Assembly: GCA_023627715.1 (NCBI GenBank)
Contig: JAMAHW010000036.1
Coordinates: 285,805 to 349,804 of the forward strand
Length of the DNA stretch: 64,000 nucleotides
Source: Periconia sp. R9002
Taxonomy: Eukaryota > Ascomycota > Dothideomycetes > Pleosporales > Periconiaceae
Direction of reading: 5' to 3'
This document shows positions 1 through 10,996 of the stretch, piece after piece. The first letter of the stretch is position 1; every line of letters begins with the position of its first letter. The notes under the pieces are model-generated. The model worked only from the letters and a program-made list of their open reading frames with translations. It made no database searches and was not told the origin of the DNA. A program made the position numbers and the translations under genes.

Positions 1-503
1 AATCGACCGCGCCCCACACAATCATGCTTGCCGCTTCTTACGAGTGCGAAGCCTCGTCACCTTCAGGGACCACTCTCAAACAGTCAACTACGAGGCTTCT
101 TGTTTCCCCGGCCTGGCGCCGTGCTCTTGCGCCACGCAACTCTTGTACAAACCGCTCACAAGCTTAGCCTTCCTTGGGGCCTTGTTCATGCTTCACCAGC
201 TGTCTTGGACATAGCATAGTTTCATCCAGATTTCATATGGGTCCTCTCGTTCCCTGCCATGGAATTGCAGTCGGCATTGGTTCTTCTTTTAAGTCGCTTC
301 ACTTCCGCCCTTCAAGCCTTCTGTTCCTCACCCCCAGGCCGAGCCTTTCTCTTCATACCCGAGAGATCTGTAGCTTAATCCGCTATAATCTTCTCTTTTC
401 ACTTCGTTGCGTTTGTTTCCTATCTCCCGTTTTCCAACCCATCTACCTTCTTTTCAACATAACCCCACAAAAAGTTACCGCTGCCGGTCAGCATTAGTCC
501 AAC
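1..503. other. Intergenic, upstream of aspartic protease
   Basis: No convincing gene is visible. The stretch is pyrimidine-rich toward its right end, as is common for fungal promoters and 5' leaders. The two short open frames here lack recognisable similarity and codon character. It presumably holds the promoter and 5' UTR of the protease gene that starts at 504. Confidence 0.5.
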
Positions 504-1834
504 ATGGCCTACCTTCGATTCCTTTTCATGTTTACCCTTTTGGTCGCCATCGTGCTTGCCGCTCCACGCCCAGCTAGGGTCCAGAAACGCTCGTTCAGGG
601 TTCCACGAAGCCTGAACAGAGCCCACCCAAGGGGTCTCAACGGCCGTGATGCCATGCGCAAGGTACTTACAAAGTACAGCTCCAATGGCGGCTTCATCTC
701 AAACCACAAAGTCAGCGCTATGCTAGAGGGGCTCCGCACTGCCGCGGCCAACGGAACCAAGAACGGCACCGGCAGTGGCACTGTTGCTGCCAACCCCGAA
801 CAGAATGCTGCACTCTTTCTCTCTCCTGTCGATATTGGTGGCCAAACTCTGAACTTGGACTTTGACTCTGGATCCTCGGATTTGTGGGTCTTCAGCACGG
901 ATCTTCCCACCAAGTCTATCGGACAGCACGCCGCCTTTGATGCCTCCAAATCGACTACTTTCAAGAAGATGACTGGTGCTCAGTTCAAAATCTCATATGG
1001 AGACGGTTCTGGTGCCGCTGGCACCGTCGGCACAGACAAGGTCACCATCGGTGGTGTAACCGTCGACAACCAAGCTGTCGAACTTGCAAACGCCGTGTCC
1101 CAGTCTTTCGTGCAAGATACAAACACGGATGGCCTTGTTGGTCTGGCTTTCTCCAAGCTCAACACTGGTAAGCATTACCTTGTCTCGAACCTTGCCCGGC
1201 ATTTGTACTAACAACTATAGTCAACGACGGTACTAAGAAGATCCCTCAAAAAACCTTCTTCGACAACGTGATGAACAACCTAGACCTACCAGTCTTCACG
1301 GCCGATCTTGACCCTGATGGCACAGGTGTCTATGAATTCGGCAAGATTGATTCTACCAAGTTCGTTGGCCAGATGGCTTGGATTCCCGTCAACTCCAGTT
1401 CAGGATTTTGGCAATTCCCCTCTGCCAAATTTTCCGTCAATGGCAAGGTCGTTGACAACCCGGGCGCTTCTCAGGCCATCGCTGACACCGGAACATCTCT
1501 CCTCCTCGTCGACCAGAACGTCGCAGAAGCCTACTATTCCCAGGTCAAGGGGGCACAGCTCAATGCCCAAGTTGGTGGCTTCATTTATCCCTGCAACACT
1601 AAGCTCCCTGATATGGCTGTTGCCATTGGTGACAGCTACATGGCCAAGATTCCCGGTAGTCAAATCACCTTCGCCACCGTTGACAAGGCCAACACCACCT
1701 GCTTCGGTGGTGTTCAAGGCAACCAGGGCGCCGGCCTGCAGATCTATGGTGACACCATGTTCAAGGCGCAGCTTGTTGCTTTCAACGGTGGCAACCAGTC
1801 GGTCGGCTTCGGAGAGAAACCTCCTGTTGCATAA
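504..1834 (+). CDS. Secreted pepsin-like aspartic protease (family A1)
   Basis: Acid aspartic endopeptidase of the penicillopepsin/aspergillopepsin type, expected to be secreted. Exons 504-1167 and 1221-1834 flank a 53-base intron (GTAAGC to CTATAG) and encode 425 residues. Residues 1-19 form a hydrophobic signal peptide. A propeptide follows, with a Lys-Arg pair near residue 28 that could be a processing site. The catalytic aspartates are D121 in DSGSSDLW and D310 in ADTGTS, and the flap tyrosine lies in ISYGDGSG. Two late cysteines (PCNTK and TTCFGG) fit the conserved disulfide of the C-terminal lobe. The first motif is DSG rather than DTG, which is tolerated in this family. Length and domain order are normal and nothing looks broken. 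The exact substrate cannot be read from the sequence. Confidence 0.95.
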
Positions 1835-2413
1835 ATAAAATGTCCATGAGAGTATTTTGTATGGGCAAAAACTGCATGTGATGATCACAATCTTTCATTG
1901 TTGATACGCTTGGCCTGGAGGTACAGAACTGTATATAATTTTTCCTATTATTAGCATCGCCATAAAGAGCATCGTCTCTAACTAAATGACAGTAGACACG
2001 GCCATACACAGGTTTGGAACATACCCCTACAGAAGCTCGTTTCCAAGAGAATATCCATTAAACAGTCAAAAATCAATACCATGTATCTGAAAACCTCTCT
2101 ACATACATACCTCGTTCCGCGTGTACGTAATAGTCTACAATTTGGACGTTACAAAATGTTATTTACAGTCCTTCAACAAAATAATTTGCATGATCAACCA
2201 TATCTGATCTTCCAATGGTGTTCTTTTTGAACGCGCGACCGCCATAAACGCGAAAGCACGTGACTTTCTGGTCGTGCCTTCCAAGGCTCCTCACTAGCAT
2301 TCTACCCTGGTAAACACCAACATGCACATCATCAGGCAAGTCAATCTGCTCTACTATTCACACAAAGACAGTATTATTTCTCCTCGGAAATCACCTTAAC
2401 GCACGCGACTGTC
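1835..2413. other. Intergenic, 579 bases
   Basis: Contains the 3' flank of the protease gene and the promoter of the next gene on the same strand. It is moderately AT-rich. I see no coding frame, RNA gene or repeat. Confidence 0.5.
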
Positions 2414-5352
2414 ATGGAACCGGACCTCGGCTTCGATGCAGAACCCTCTGAACCAACGGTCTTGGAGTATGCACGTTTCCATGGTCTCTGTCGAGATTAC
2501 TCATTTGAGACCCCGACTCTCCACCTCGCTGCTACTCCACTCTATGAAATACTAGAATATGATTTACGTGACCCACTCGATGCCCCCGTCCTAAAAATTC
2601 GTATAGCGGGACTGATCAAGGAGCGTCTGAACATCAATATTGAAGAAGCGTTCTTGTTGCATTCCATCGGTTCCTTCAAGATTGTTGAGGAGGGATATGA
2701 AGATTATAAAGACCACAGTCACTGCATTTCTAATTTGAAGCAAGAGGTGCCCGTCCTCAAAATAGACCATGAGCTCGACATTTTGAAGTTCGGCAGTACA
2801 GAAACGCCAAATTTTGCTGACTTGAGAATCCCGCTGGAACCCCTCGGCCCAGAGACGAATGAGGGAATGGAGTGGCCAGAAAAATGTCCTGCATTTTCCA
2901 TGCAATGTGATGGGAGCCTTAGGACGGAGAAATTACAAATGTCCAAAGCAGATATTACTTATCTGAACAACGCTGTCAGAGATTCATACATTATGGAGAA
3001 CGATAGCGAGGACGAGACAGAGCAAATTCTTTACAGAAGGGCAAGTAAAAGGATAGAGTCTTAACATAAGCTAATAAAAGACAGAGGTCAGCAATGGAAC
3101 CTTTGACGCCACCATTGTTGCCGCTATCGCCGCCGGTAACCCCATATATCCCGTCGTCGCCTGCAAGTCACCTCCCACTTTTATCAGAGAGTTCCAATTC
3201 GACTATGGAGGAAGCCAAACAGGTCCGAGAACAGATCATGGAGGCAGATTCCCTTGTCCCAGGCGACGAAAGTGATAGTAACATGCTGCTGGACATCACG
3301 GAAGGGTTTGACAATAGTTCGTACGCCGATCAATTCACACAAACTATGAAACGTAAATCAGAACAGCTTCACGTCGAAACACCGTTGACACCCCCAATCT
3401 TTTCAGAATCGCCCGCAAAGAGGTTGAAAACTGTGAAATTCTCCGATATACCACAGTATATCAATGGTTTTGCGTTTTTAAGTGACCGAACAACAGACGA
3501 AGCCAGGCAAAAGGAGAACATTCAATATGTCCAAGAAGATTGGCAGCCGGTGGTCAAGGAAACAAAGTGGAAAATTGAGCATGAACGGCTTTGTGAAGCA
3601 GATACGACAAAACGTATCGATGTTCCATTTATTGAGTTTGTGCCCCCAATCGCGCCCTGGGATGAGTACAGGCGTGACACTAGCAAGGTCGAAGAAACAG
3701 AATTGCATGCTCAAAGTGAATTTTTGGTCCGAATCAAACGCACTTATCCGGCTGAATCTTGGCACGGTGTCTCTCGTCTCAATAGAGAGCTACCCATCGA
3801 ACCATTCGCCCAGCGTTTAGCTACAGTCACAATCGACGAGAATCTTCATGGTCAAGAATACCTAGACCAACTAACTCGTGAGGTGACTTCAAATGACATT
3901 GTGACCAGCTCAACAGATATTTGGAAGAGGGACGGGCTTCGCCTTCTTGAGCAAGAAGAAGACGAGGAAGAAGAGCTTGAACGTATGAGGCTACTAGAGG
4001 AGGAAAGTATGAATCATGTTACCGACACCCCGAGTGCCGGATTGAACGAATTAGGATTTGATTCGGGGGAAATACGAGAAGTCTCGCCTATTCAAGACAC
4101 TGAATTGGGACACACGGAAAGCGAATATCGAGGAATTGAGAATTCCACGCAGAGGGAATTTCCAGCCGCGTCTCGAAAACCACCAAAAGGGTCGCGTAAA
4201 AAATCAGACACGCCCAGTAAAAGAGAGGAGAAGAGCGGAAGCCTTATGTTTGGAGGCATGTTTTCAGCAAGTAGTGCATTGGACAAGTTTATTGCATTAC
4301 ATGGAATGGAAGTGAAGCCTCCAAAAACGTGCAACGAAGGCCAGGCAATTGCTAAAATTGCGCCAACCAGGCCATATCAAGCGCATTTCTCGCCAGCGTC
4401 TCCATTGAATGAAATTTTATCAGGGCATACGGGCATCCGACCGCCAACTCCAGTGTTTCCTAAACCCTCAAAAACATATCCATCTTGCTCGTTTGTCATC
4501 GCCGAGACGCTTCTGAAACAACGTCACATCTCTGAGCTGGTTGAAAGGTTATATCCAAATGCTGAATTCATCAGCCGAGACTTCGATCTACCATACGTAC
4601 CAGCTCAAGAGGCGGATTTGATCTTGTCCCCATCGACAGGCTTGATACTCACAACATTACAAGAGATAAAACAACGCGCACTTCCAGGACAGCAACACGA
4701 TTCAAAAATCAAAAGTCGACTTATTCAACTCCAATCTCGTTACGAGAAACTCGTTGTTCTCGTGAATGAATGTCCTGGTCGCCAAGTAGGAGACGGAGGC
4801 GTACGTCGAGCTATGGATGCCCGTGATCTCGAAGCTGTCGAGCAATTCAAGCTACATGCTTCTAAGCTTCAGGCCAAAATCTCAATACAGTTGGTTCCGG
4901 GTGACACCCATGCTCTTGCTCAGTCCATCGTCGAAGGGATGGAGGAGTACGGCTTACCCCATGGATCGAGGGATATCGGCGACGTTAAGTTGTTGTCCGA
5001 CGAGACAAATGTAAGCACCACCCGAGTAAAAACTACTTATCTTAGATCTTCTGACAGGATCTAGTGGGAATTATTTCTCCGCCGAGTCGGTCTAAATCCT
5101 TTCGCCGCCCAAGTAATTCTGGCACTGCTGAAGGGACACGTCAGCTACCCTGTCACCACATCCTCGTCCGAGAGCTTGGAGGAAAATGCGTCATGCGTTT
5201 CTACTTTCGGGCTTCAGAGATTCATTATGATGTCTGCTCAGGAACGGGTACAAGCTTTTCAGATCCTTCTAGGCGGAAACAGAATATTGCAGAAAGTTAG
5301 CTCACTTTTGGACCAGCAATGGCTTAGTGCAGCCCATGGTACTCGCGTGTGA
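2414..5352 (+). CDS. Probable Zip2/SHOC1-type XPF-like meiotic protein
   Basis: Three exons, 2414-3044, 3092-5010 and 5065-5352, are joined by introns of 47 and 54 bases and encode 945 residues. The middle is acidic and low in complexity. About residues 670-835 read like a degenerate XPF/ERCC4 nuclease fold: a strand at SCSFVIAE, the segment ILSPSTGLILTTLQEIKQ, then YEKLVVLVNE. I do not see the catalytic ERK motif of active XPF nucleases. Exon 3 begins WELFLRRVGLNPFAAQ and continues with a second helix-hairpin-helix-like segment (MSAQERVQAFQILLGG), matching the tandem HhH tail of XPF-family proteins. Catalytically dead XPF-HhH proteins of this layout include Zip2/SHOC1, which works with Spo16 and Zip4 at meiotic crossovers. 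That assignment is inference. A generic uncharacterised fungal protein is the alternative. Splitting this locus into separate genes at the introns would lose the HhH tail. Confidence 0.72.
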
Positions 5353-5950
5353 ACGAGGGAGACAGGAAAGGGAGGAGAGAAGAGCCTAGAGAAAATGTGT
5401 GATGATGGAGGCCTAATGTATGGAGATTTGATGGATGTCTGCACCTGTGGGTACACTCATTCTGGGACATTGCAGCTCTGCTTTGATGATCTAGAAAGTC
5501 GGCAAGAGTAGCATTCCAGCCTATCCCATCCTGTCAAGAGATGATACCATTACTCCAACTAGTCAAAAAATTTTTTAACGTTCTTACGAGCTTATCCTCT
5601 TACTCAGCCTCCTTTCTCGAGTCGCGATGAATACGGGATAAAAAAATAGTTGGTAGCCCTTGGCCTTCATAGATTACGTCATGACTATATTGATGGCGTT
5701 TGTTTTATTAGAACCCAATGCGAGAGACAAAACCCATAACTACCTTTCGTCATTCTCGAACCCTTCTATCAAATAATAATGTTAAACAACTTTAGCGCAC
5801 GTACATACGGATTACAATTCATCCGCATCTATTTCCCATGCCTTAAAAAGAATCAATCCTATACACACCCTACCCCCAGAAGAGCGAGATAGAGAACAGT
5901 AGATGAGAAGGAGAGAGAAAATCTCTCAGGGAAGAATAGAAAGAAAAAAA
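5353..5950. other. Intergenic, 598 bases
   Basis: 3' flank of the Zip2-like gene and promoter of the Osh-type gene. The right end is purine-rich (many GA runs) just before the start at 5951. No coding frame or RNA is recognisable. Confidence 0.5.
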
Positions 5951-7456
5951 ATGTCTAATTCAATGAAGAGCAACCGCTCCATGCTAAAGGATTTTCTGGG
6001 TTCAATATCCGTTATGCATGGCGACCTCTCCAACATCACGGCTCCGCCGTTTGTGCTGGGCGAATACTCGACGGTGGAGCTGCCACAGTACTGGGGCGAT
6101 CACCCCGATCTTTTCATCGCGCCGGCGCTAGAACCAGATGCTGGCAGGCGAGCTGTGCTGGTGCTGAAGTGGTTTTTGGGGTCGTTGAGAAATCAGCAGT
6201 ACGCGGGGAGAAGCGAAGGCGACGGCGTGAAGAAACCCTTGAATGCATTTTTGGGCGAACTGTTTCTGGGTAGTTGGAAGGTCAATAGACGGGCGAAAGA
6301 CCTCGAAGGAGGCGGAGACGGGGAGATGAGCAGCGAAACAAGGCTGATCTCCGAACAAGTCAGCCATCATCCGCCGGTGACGGCATGCTACCTTTCCAAC
6401 GCTCACCATGGGATCCACGCTTCGGGCTTCACGCAGCAAGAAATCACATTCTCGGGAACCGTAAACATCAAGCAGAGGGGTTACGCCATCCTGCACATCG
6501 ATCGTTTCGATGAGGACTACCTGATCCCGGTGCCCAATGTCAAGGTCAGGGGCGTGCTGAGTGGCACGCCATACCCAGAGCTCGTGGGCAAGTACAGTGT
6601 GGTTTCTTCGACCGGGTTCGTCGCCGAGGTCCAATTCGAAGGCAGGGGGCTTTTGGGCAGCGGGCTCAAACACGGATTCGAAGCCAACGTATATAACAGC
6701 AGGGGAAACAGCAGCGAGAGGGGCGACCCGCTATTCACCGCCAAGGGCCAGTGGAGTGGCAAGTTCAGCATCGTAGACTGCTCAACCGGAGACGAGATCG
6801 ATTCCTTTGACGCCGCGACGGCGCCGTCCTGCCCCATCTCCGTGGCGCCGAGGGGCGAGCAGGATCCGTGGGAATCGCGGCGCGCGTGGGGAGACGTCCT
6901 CGACGCGCTGAACAGGGCCGACATGAAGGGCACCGCCGAAGCCAAATCCAAAGTCGAACAGGGTCAGCGCGAACTGCGCAGGGAAAGGGAAGAACGGGGC
7001 GAAGAGTGGAAGAGCGTGTTTTTCAGAAAGTACAGCCGCGACGAGGTGTTTGAAAGGTTGGTCGTGGCGGATCGGGATGGCTCTTTTCGTTTGGATCCAC
7101 AGAGTGGCATCTGGAAGGTGGATAGAGATGCGGTTGAGCATGCGAAGAAGCCGTATCATGGGGAATTGGTACCGGCTGGTAGAGCTGCCGCGCATGAGAA
7201 CGGAACGTACGGAGGAGGAGATGTTGTTGACAGCGAGGTTAGGAGTAGTGAACGCAATCATGAAACACATCAAGAACAGGAACTGAGCAAGGAGAGTGCC
7301 GATTCAACGCCAGAACGAAACGGATACATCAAAGATCAGTCATTATCATCATCCTCGCAGGCCACGCAAGAAGACTTAAAACAAGTCAACAGCGCGTTGG
7401 AGAAAACACAGATCGAAGAGTTTCTGCGCAGTCAGTATAGCAATCGAAAAAAGTAG
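5951..7456 (+). CDS. Oxysterol-binding protein, Osh4/Kes1 type
   Basis: Intronless gene for a 501-residue ORD-only lipid transfer protein, which in this family exchanges sterol and PI4P between ER, Golgi and plasma membrane. The family fingerprint EQVSHHPP is intact at about residues 135-142, giving the two histidines that bind the PI4P head group. The lid and core run from about residue 8 (SMLKDFLGSI) through KPLNAFLGELFLGSW. Distal basic residues sit in KSKVEQGQRELRRERE, followed by a WKSVFF..KY segment typical of the family C-terminus. An in-frame ATG lies 48 bases upstream at 5903. I prefer 5951 because it has A-rich context and begins where the family does. The last about 80 residues are polar and variable. 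No PH domain or ankyrin repeats are present, which separates it from the long Osh proteins. Confidence 0.93.
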   Translation: MSNSMKSNRSMLKDFLGSISVMHGDLSNITAPPFVLGEYSTVELPQYWGDHPDLFIAPALEPDAGRRAVLVLKWFLGSLRNQQYAGRSEGDGVKKPLNAFLGELFLGSWKVNRRAKDLEGGGDGEMSSETRLISEQVSHHPPVTACYLSNAHHGIHASGFTQQEITFSGTVNIKQRGYAILHIDRFDEDYLIPVPNVKVRGVLSGTPYPELVGKYSVVSSTGFVAEVQFEGRGLLGSGLKHGFEANVYNSRGNSSERGDPLFTAKGQWSGKFSIVDCSTGDEIDSFDAATAPSCPISVAPRGEQDPWESRRAWGDVLDALNRADMKGTAEAKSKVEQGQRELRREREERGEEWKSVFFRKYSRDEVFERLVVADRDGSFRLDPQSGIWKVDRDAVEHAKKPYHGELVPAGRAAAHENGTYGGGDVVDSEVRSSERNHETHQEQELSKESADSTPERNGYIKDQSLSSSSQATQEDLKQVNSALEKTQIEEFLRSQYSNRKK

Positions 7457-8226
7457 GATGTTGAGTCTCAATGATAATTCGCCAGGACACTTTTTCCTCT
7501 CCCAAATGTCGGTGTATATAGAGGATGGATACAGTCTCGAGCTTTCATCACCAAGCGATAGATCTGGTCCTATTCCGTTCGTTCCACGAACAAGCAGAAA
7601 CTAGAAATCACAAACCCCCCACGCGGGTGTCGTATATCCCGCGCTCACAAAACACCATTATAAAGCACCTGTAGTATCTCTATAGAAAAATCTATATACT
7701 TAAGTAGTAAACCTAGAGAAAGAGTACTAAAAACAATTTATAGACTTTCCTAGTATCCCACTTACTTCTATAAGAACTGTAATCTTAGGAAGAAAAGGTC
7801 CTTAAAGCGTTGTATGTGGTATGATAAGTGTTGTGAGTGCGGGTTATTTTGACACCTGGGTGACCCCTGGAAAACTCCATTCGCCTTGTAAATGTTTCAT
7901 AACGGATTTTCAAATTCGTGCTTAGGATCTAATGTTACTACTCCGTGCCATCAATGGGTGCGTCTACGTAGTGTTGAGTGCGACGGGAAAAATAGAGCAA
8001 AGCACGCAACGATTCTGCCAAGGATGATGCTGATCATGCAGTCCGTTCCTCACGATAATTTATGATGATAATCTTATTCTGGTACCGATTGAATTGATCG
8101 GATGGAGATTGACTGACTGCACAGAAGCTAGATGGAGATCATCAGCTAATTTGTCTCACCAATTCCATATACCATGAAAACCGTTCTTTACGTAGAGAAA
8201 CTTCGAGTAACAGCGGACGATTGACC
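7457..8226. other. Intergenic with TIR element, 770 bases
   Basis: Lies between the convergent Osh-type and TPR genes. The central part holds the short inverted-repeat element described at 7626-7856. The remainder is AT-rich and shows no gene. Confidence 0.5.
7626..7856. mobile_element. MITE-like element with terminal inverted repeats
   Basis: A 231-base AT-rich segment begins GGTGTCGTATATCCCGCGCT (then CACAA) and ends in a sequence whose reverse complement begins GGTGTCAAAATAACCCGCAC (then TCACAA). The termini therefore form an imperfect inverted repeat of about 28 bases. The interior contains CACTTACTTC and neighbouring bases that recur in the segment starting near 10070. I see no obvious target-site duplication. 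The small size, the inverted termini and a second related copy 2.4 kb away suggest a deletion derivative of a DNA transposon. The superfamily cannot be assigned from what is visible. Confidence 0.6.
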
Positions 8227-9964
8227 TCAGGAGCCACAGCAATCCGTGCGACAGAAACAAGAAGCTTTGACGTCGACATCAGCAATCGCCTGAGCAACCC
8301 GAAGCTGCTGCCGCACCATCTTCGCTTCGTCGGGGCGATCCAGCTTCACGAGACACTCGTGGTACCCGTGCAGCGCCCATATGTTGTTCGGATGCTGCCG
8401 GGCTCGAGGCAACGTATCGTCGAAACCAAGATCAGCAGCGTATGCTTGCGCGGCCTCTTGGACCCTTCCACGCTCCAACAAGAGTGCAGCGTATGCGTGT
8501 CGAGTCGGCATCATCCATGGCCATGGCTCGGCATATGTTAGTGCGTCATCTCGATCAATAGCGGTGCGGATATGATCAAACGCAACTTCGTAGTTGCCCT
8601 TTCGGTACTCTAGTTCGCCATCCAACATGGCGGTGGCTACCTGGAGGACCACATTCGCCTTGTTTGGGAAGTCGCCGGAGATACGAGACGAGGGGATATT
8701 GCCGACAGACACGTAGAGCTGATCGCGATGTTTTGTGGCATTCTCTATGTCTCCTGTTGCGGCGTACGCAATCCCTTTCCCATAATGTATCATTGCCGTC
8801 GTCACGCAGTACAAGTCCGGGTCAGAAGGAAACTCGATTGCGATAAGTTCCCTCCACCGTCCAAACCGGACCAGGACGTGAACGCGCACTGAGACAAAAT
8901 TTTCGACCCAGTCTGCCATAGGAGGGCTTTCGATTTGAAGGAGGGATAGTGGCAACGAGCTCTCCATGCGAGCCACGGTATCCATGCATACTCTATACTG
9001 TCCAGCAAACATGGCTGCATAGATCAGGCTGTGGTAATCATGCATGCGGTAGAATGTGTAGAAGTCGTCACCTCCGTGTGCAGCGACATACTTTTCATCA
9101 GCGAGACAAGCATCTGCATTGGAGGCAATAGCTCTTCTATAATCCCCAATCAAAATGTCCAGATGCGATGGCCTATAAGAACATGAGTAGACGCACACAC
9201 AGGCACTAATGTCGAGGGGATACTTAAATGTGGACCAGGTGACCGGCATCGGGACTCAAGGTGCGAAGATGGTCTGCTGCGACCAATGCAACTTCTGGTG
9301 TTTTGGACATCTCCATCAGATGAATATATAAATGAAGAATTCCGAGATGGGCATCCGAGCCTTCGATAGCCAGCGCTGAAACTAGCACTTCCTTTGCTTC
9401 TAAAGAGCGGGCTCCTGCAGTAGGCTCTCCGGTACGTAGATCCCACAGGTCCCAGGCTGAAAGATTCATCATTGAATCAGCGTAGAGAGCAGCAATGTCG
9501 AGGTCATGTGGAAATTGTTTGTAGACCACAGCCATGGCCTCTGCATAGGCTTCGTTGCAAGCTCTAAAGGCGATTTCGTCCAGACCTTGGGGGACGCGTG
9601 ATTGTCCAGCATGAATAATGGCCTTCTCCACCTGTGTCGTGGGACCTTCTTCAGCGCATCGTGAAGCATGAGCATTGGCGTGAGTTATTTTATCCAGTGT
9701 TGATTTTAGTTCTTCGCCGGAAAAGAACTCCCATGGTTTGTTGTAATTAGGTCCGAGGGCAAATGCAAGCCCCCAATATGCCATACCACAACTCGGGTCT
9801 TCCTGGATGGCTTTCTCGAAGCAACGCGCGGACTCTTCATGGTGGAAGCCATAGCACCATATGAGCCCGCGGTCAAACCATTTCTGTGCTGCCGGATTTG
9901 TCGTACTGATCTGGCGGTGAAATCCACCAAGATTATATGGGTAAGAATCCAGGTGAGTGCTCAT
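8227..9964 (-). CDS. TPR-repeat protein with a mutated splice donor
   Basis: Two coding blocks, 9964-9228 and 9172-8227, would together encode 560 residues of a soluble protein with tetratricopeptide-like helical repeats (for example EESARCFEKAIQEDPSCGMAY and YRKGNYEVAFDHIRTAIDRD). The family is widespread in fungi and its molecular role is not established. The join is forced by conservation: HLVHM must run into PSHLDILIGDYRRA, needing the intron to begin at 9227. The bases there read TTAAGT, not GTAAGT, while the acceptor (TTATAG, 9173) is normal. Other GT sites near the junction give the wrong phase or a stop. Unspliced reading of exon 1 stops at 9226-9224. So the gene is either a pseudogene, carries a point mutation or sequencing error, or uses a non-canonical donor. 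The remaining frame is intact over its full length. Confidence 0.85.
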
Positions 9965-10069
9965 GCCCGCGTTTGCATGCCGATTTTTGGGTTTCGATGC
10001 GTGGTGTGATACATATGTTGGTCTACGCAGCCGAAAGGCGGGGTTATATTTTGCTGTGTTGTCACGCGA

Positions 10070-10225
10070 GTGTTATTGTAATAAACACCGCACTCACAAA
10101 CAGCGTTTAGATATATACGTGAGTAGCAGATCTAAAGTAAAAATAGTAAAAATATAAACACTACCCTGTATTCTACTTACTTCCAACATAACTATAGTCT
10201 CAGGGAATAGTGATTTTTCCAAGTT
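10070..10225. mobile_element. Second copy of TIR element, apparently truncated
   Basis: Starts with GTGTTATTGTAATAAACACC followed by GCACTCACAAACAG, closely matching both termini of the element at 7626-7856. Inside it, CTACTTACTTCC...ACTATAGTCTCAGGGAA parallels CCACTTACTTCT...ACTGTAATCTTAGGAA of the first copy. I could not find the opposite terminus downstream, so the copy is either truncated or the end of a larger element that includes the open frame at 10094-10393. Confidence 0.5.
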
Positions 10226-10393
10226 AACAATTTTAGATCTAGCTGCGAGGAGAGATGCCATCTTTTCCAACTCTACGTTCTCCGTATTCTCTGCCTTATC
10301 AAATTTTAAGCTAGTAATTGTAGCTTCGAGGGCTATGTGTATCTGATGAGTAGTGGTTCCGCATTGGATGACCTTGAGTACAGAGCTAGTGTA
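10094..10393 (-). pseudogene. Unrecognised coding-like relic beside TIR
   Basis: An open frame of 99 residues follows an upstream in-frame stop (10396-10394) and runs to TGA at 10096-10094, inside the terminal repeat. The peptide looks protein-like, with a heptad-like stretch VELEKMASLLAARSKIVNLE followed by SLFPETIVMLEVSRIQG. A possible splice donor GTAAGT begins at 10180. The homologous part of the element at 7626-7856, read on the minus strand in the same frame, gives LPKITVLIEVSGILG, so similarity persists at peptide level. I do not recognise the family. It could be the C-terminal end of a transposon-borne gene or a decayed host gene captured by the element. Confidence 0.4.
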
Positions 10394-10996
10394 TCAGGCC
10401 TTATTCACAAATGCGACAACCACAGCAAGCATACTACCAAGGTCGCAGAACCTCTAACTCATAAAGTCCCTTAGTGCTCGCGACATGTAGCCTCCCGGCC
10501 TGTCACCTCCCTCTACGGCTTGCTAAGAGAGCCAGCCTCAGACATCCCCCAAGCGCCAGTTGGAAGTAATACATATATTGAATGGGATCAAAGTGAAACC
10601 AGCTTATATATCCAGCTCCAGTCATCTTAGTAGGGGAACATCCTACTGCCCAAACATTTCAAAATGCTAAACATCCAGTGAAGGGTACATGCAAGATAAA
10701 AGGGGTAAAAACAGCCTGCAAGATCCATTGGCGACAAGAATTTCCAGCACAGAAAAGTCACTCTAGAAGGATGTAGAAAGAAGAAACCGCCCTTGATCTT
10801 ACAAAATCCACGGAGGTAGTTCGAGATCTTGATTCAAACGCCACAGAATAACCGAACCCAGTCCATGCCATAACGCGTGCGATGTTCGTATCCAGGAAAG
10901 AGATCTGGTCCACATGATATTCGTTACATTACCAGGTCGTCCCGTCATGATTTCGTATATTGCATAAAAAAAAAGAAAAGTAAGTCAGATGTCTAT

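Larger units (their letters stand above)
9965..10996. other. Intergenic with repeat-derived segment, 1032 bases
   Basis: Between the 5' end of the TPR gene and the 3' end of the phosphatase gene, both on the minus strand. The left part carries the second TIR-related copy and a 100-codon open frame (10094-10393). The right part (about 10400-10996) shows no coding signal and probably includes the 3' UTR of the phosphatase. Confidence 0.5.

Noticed and set aside
174..497. 107-codon frame upstream of the aspartic protease
   Set aside because: No recognisable domain, and it is pyrimidine-rich as expected for a leader. It is more likely promoter or 5' UTR.
5903..5950. Upstream ATG of the Osh-type gene as the start
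   Set aside because: It adds 16 basic residues not typical of the family. The ATG at 5951 has better context and fits the domain start.
7626..7856. tRNA-derived SINE
   Set aside because: No A/B box pair or A-rich tail was found; inverted termini fit a DNA element better.
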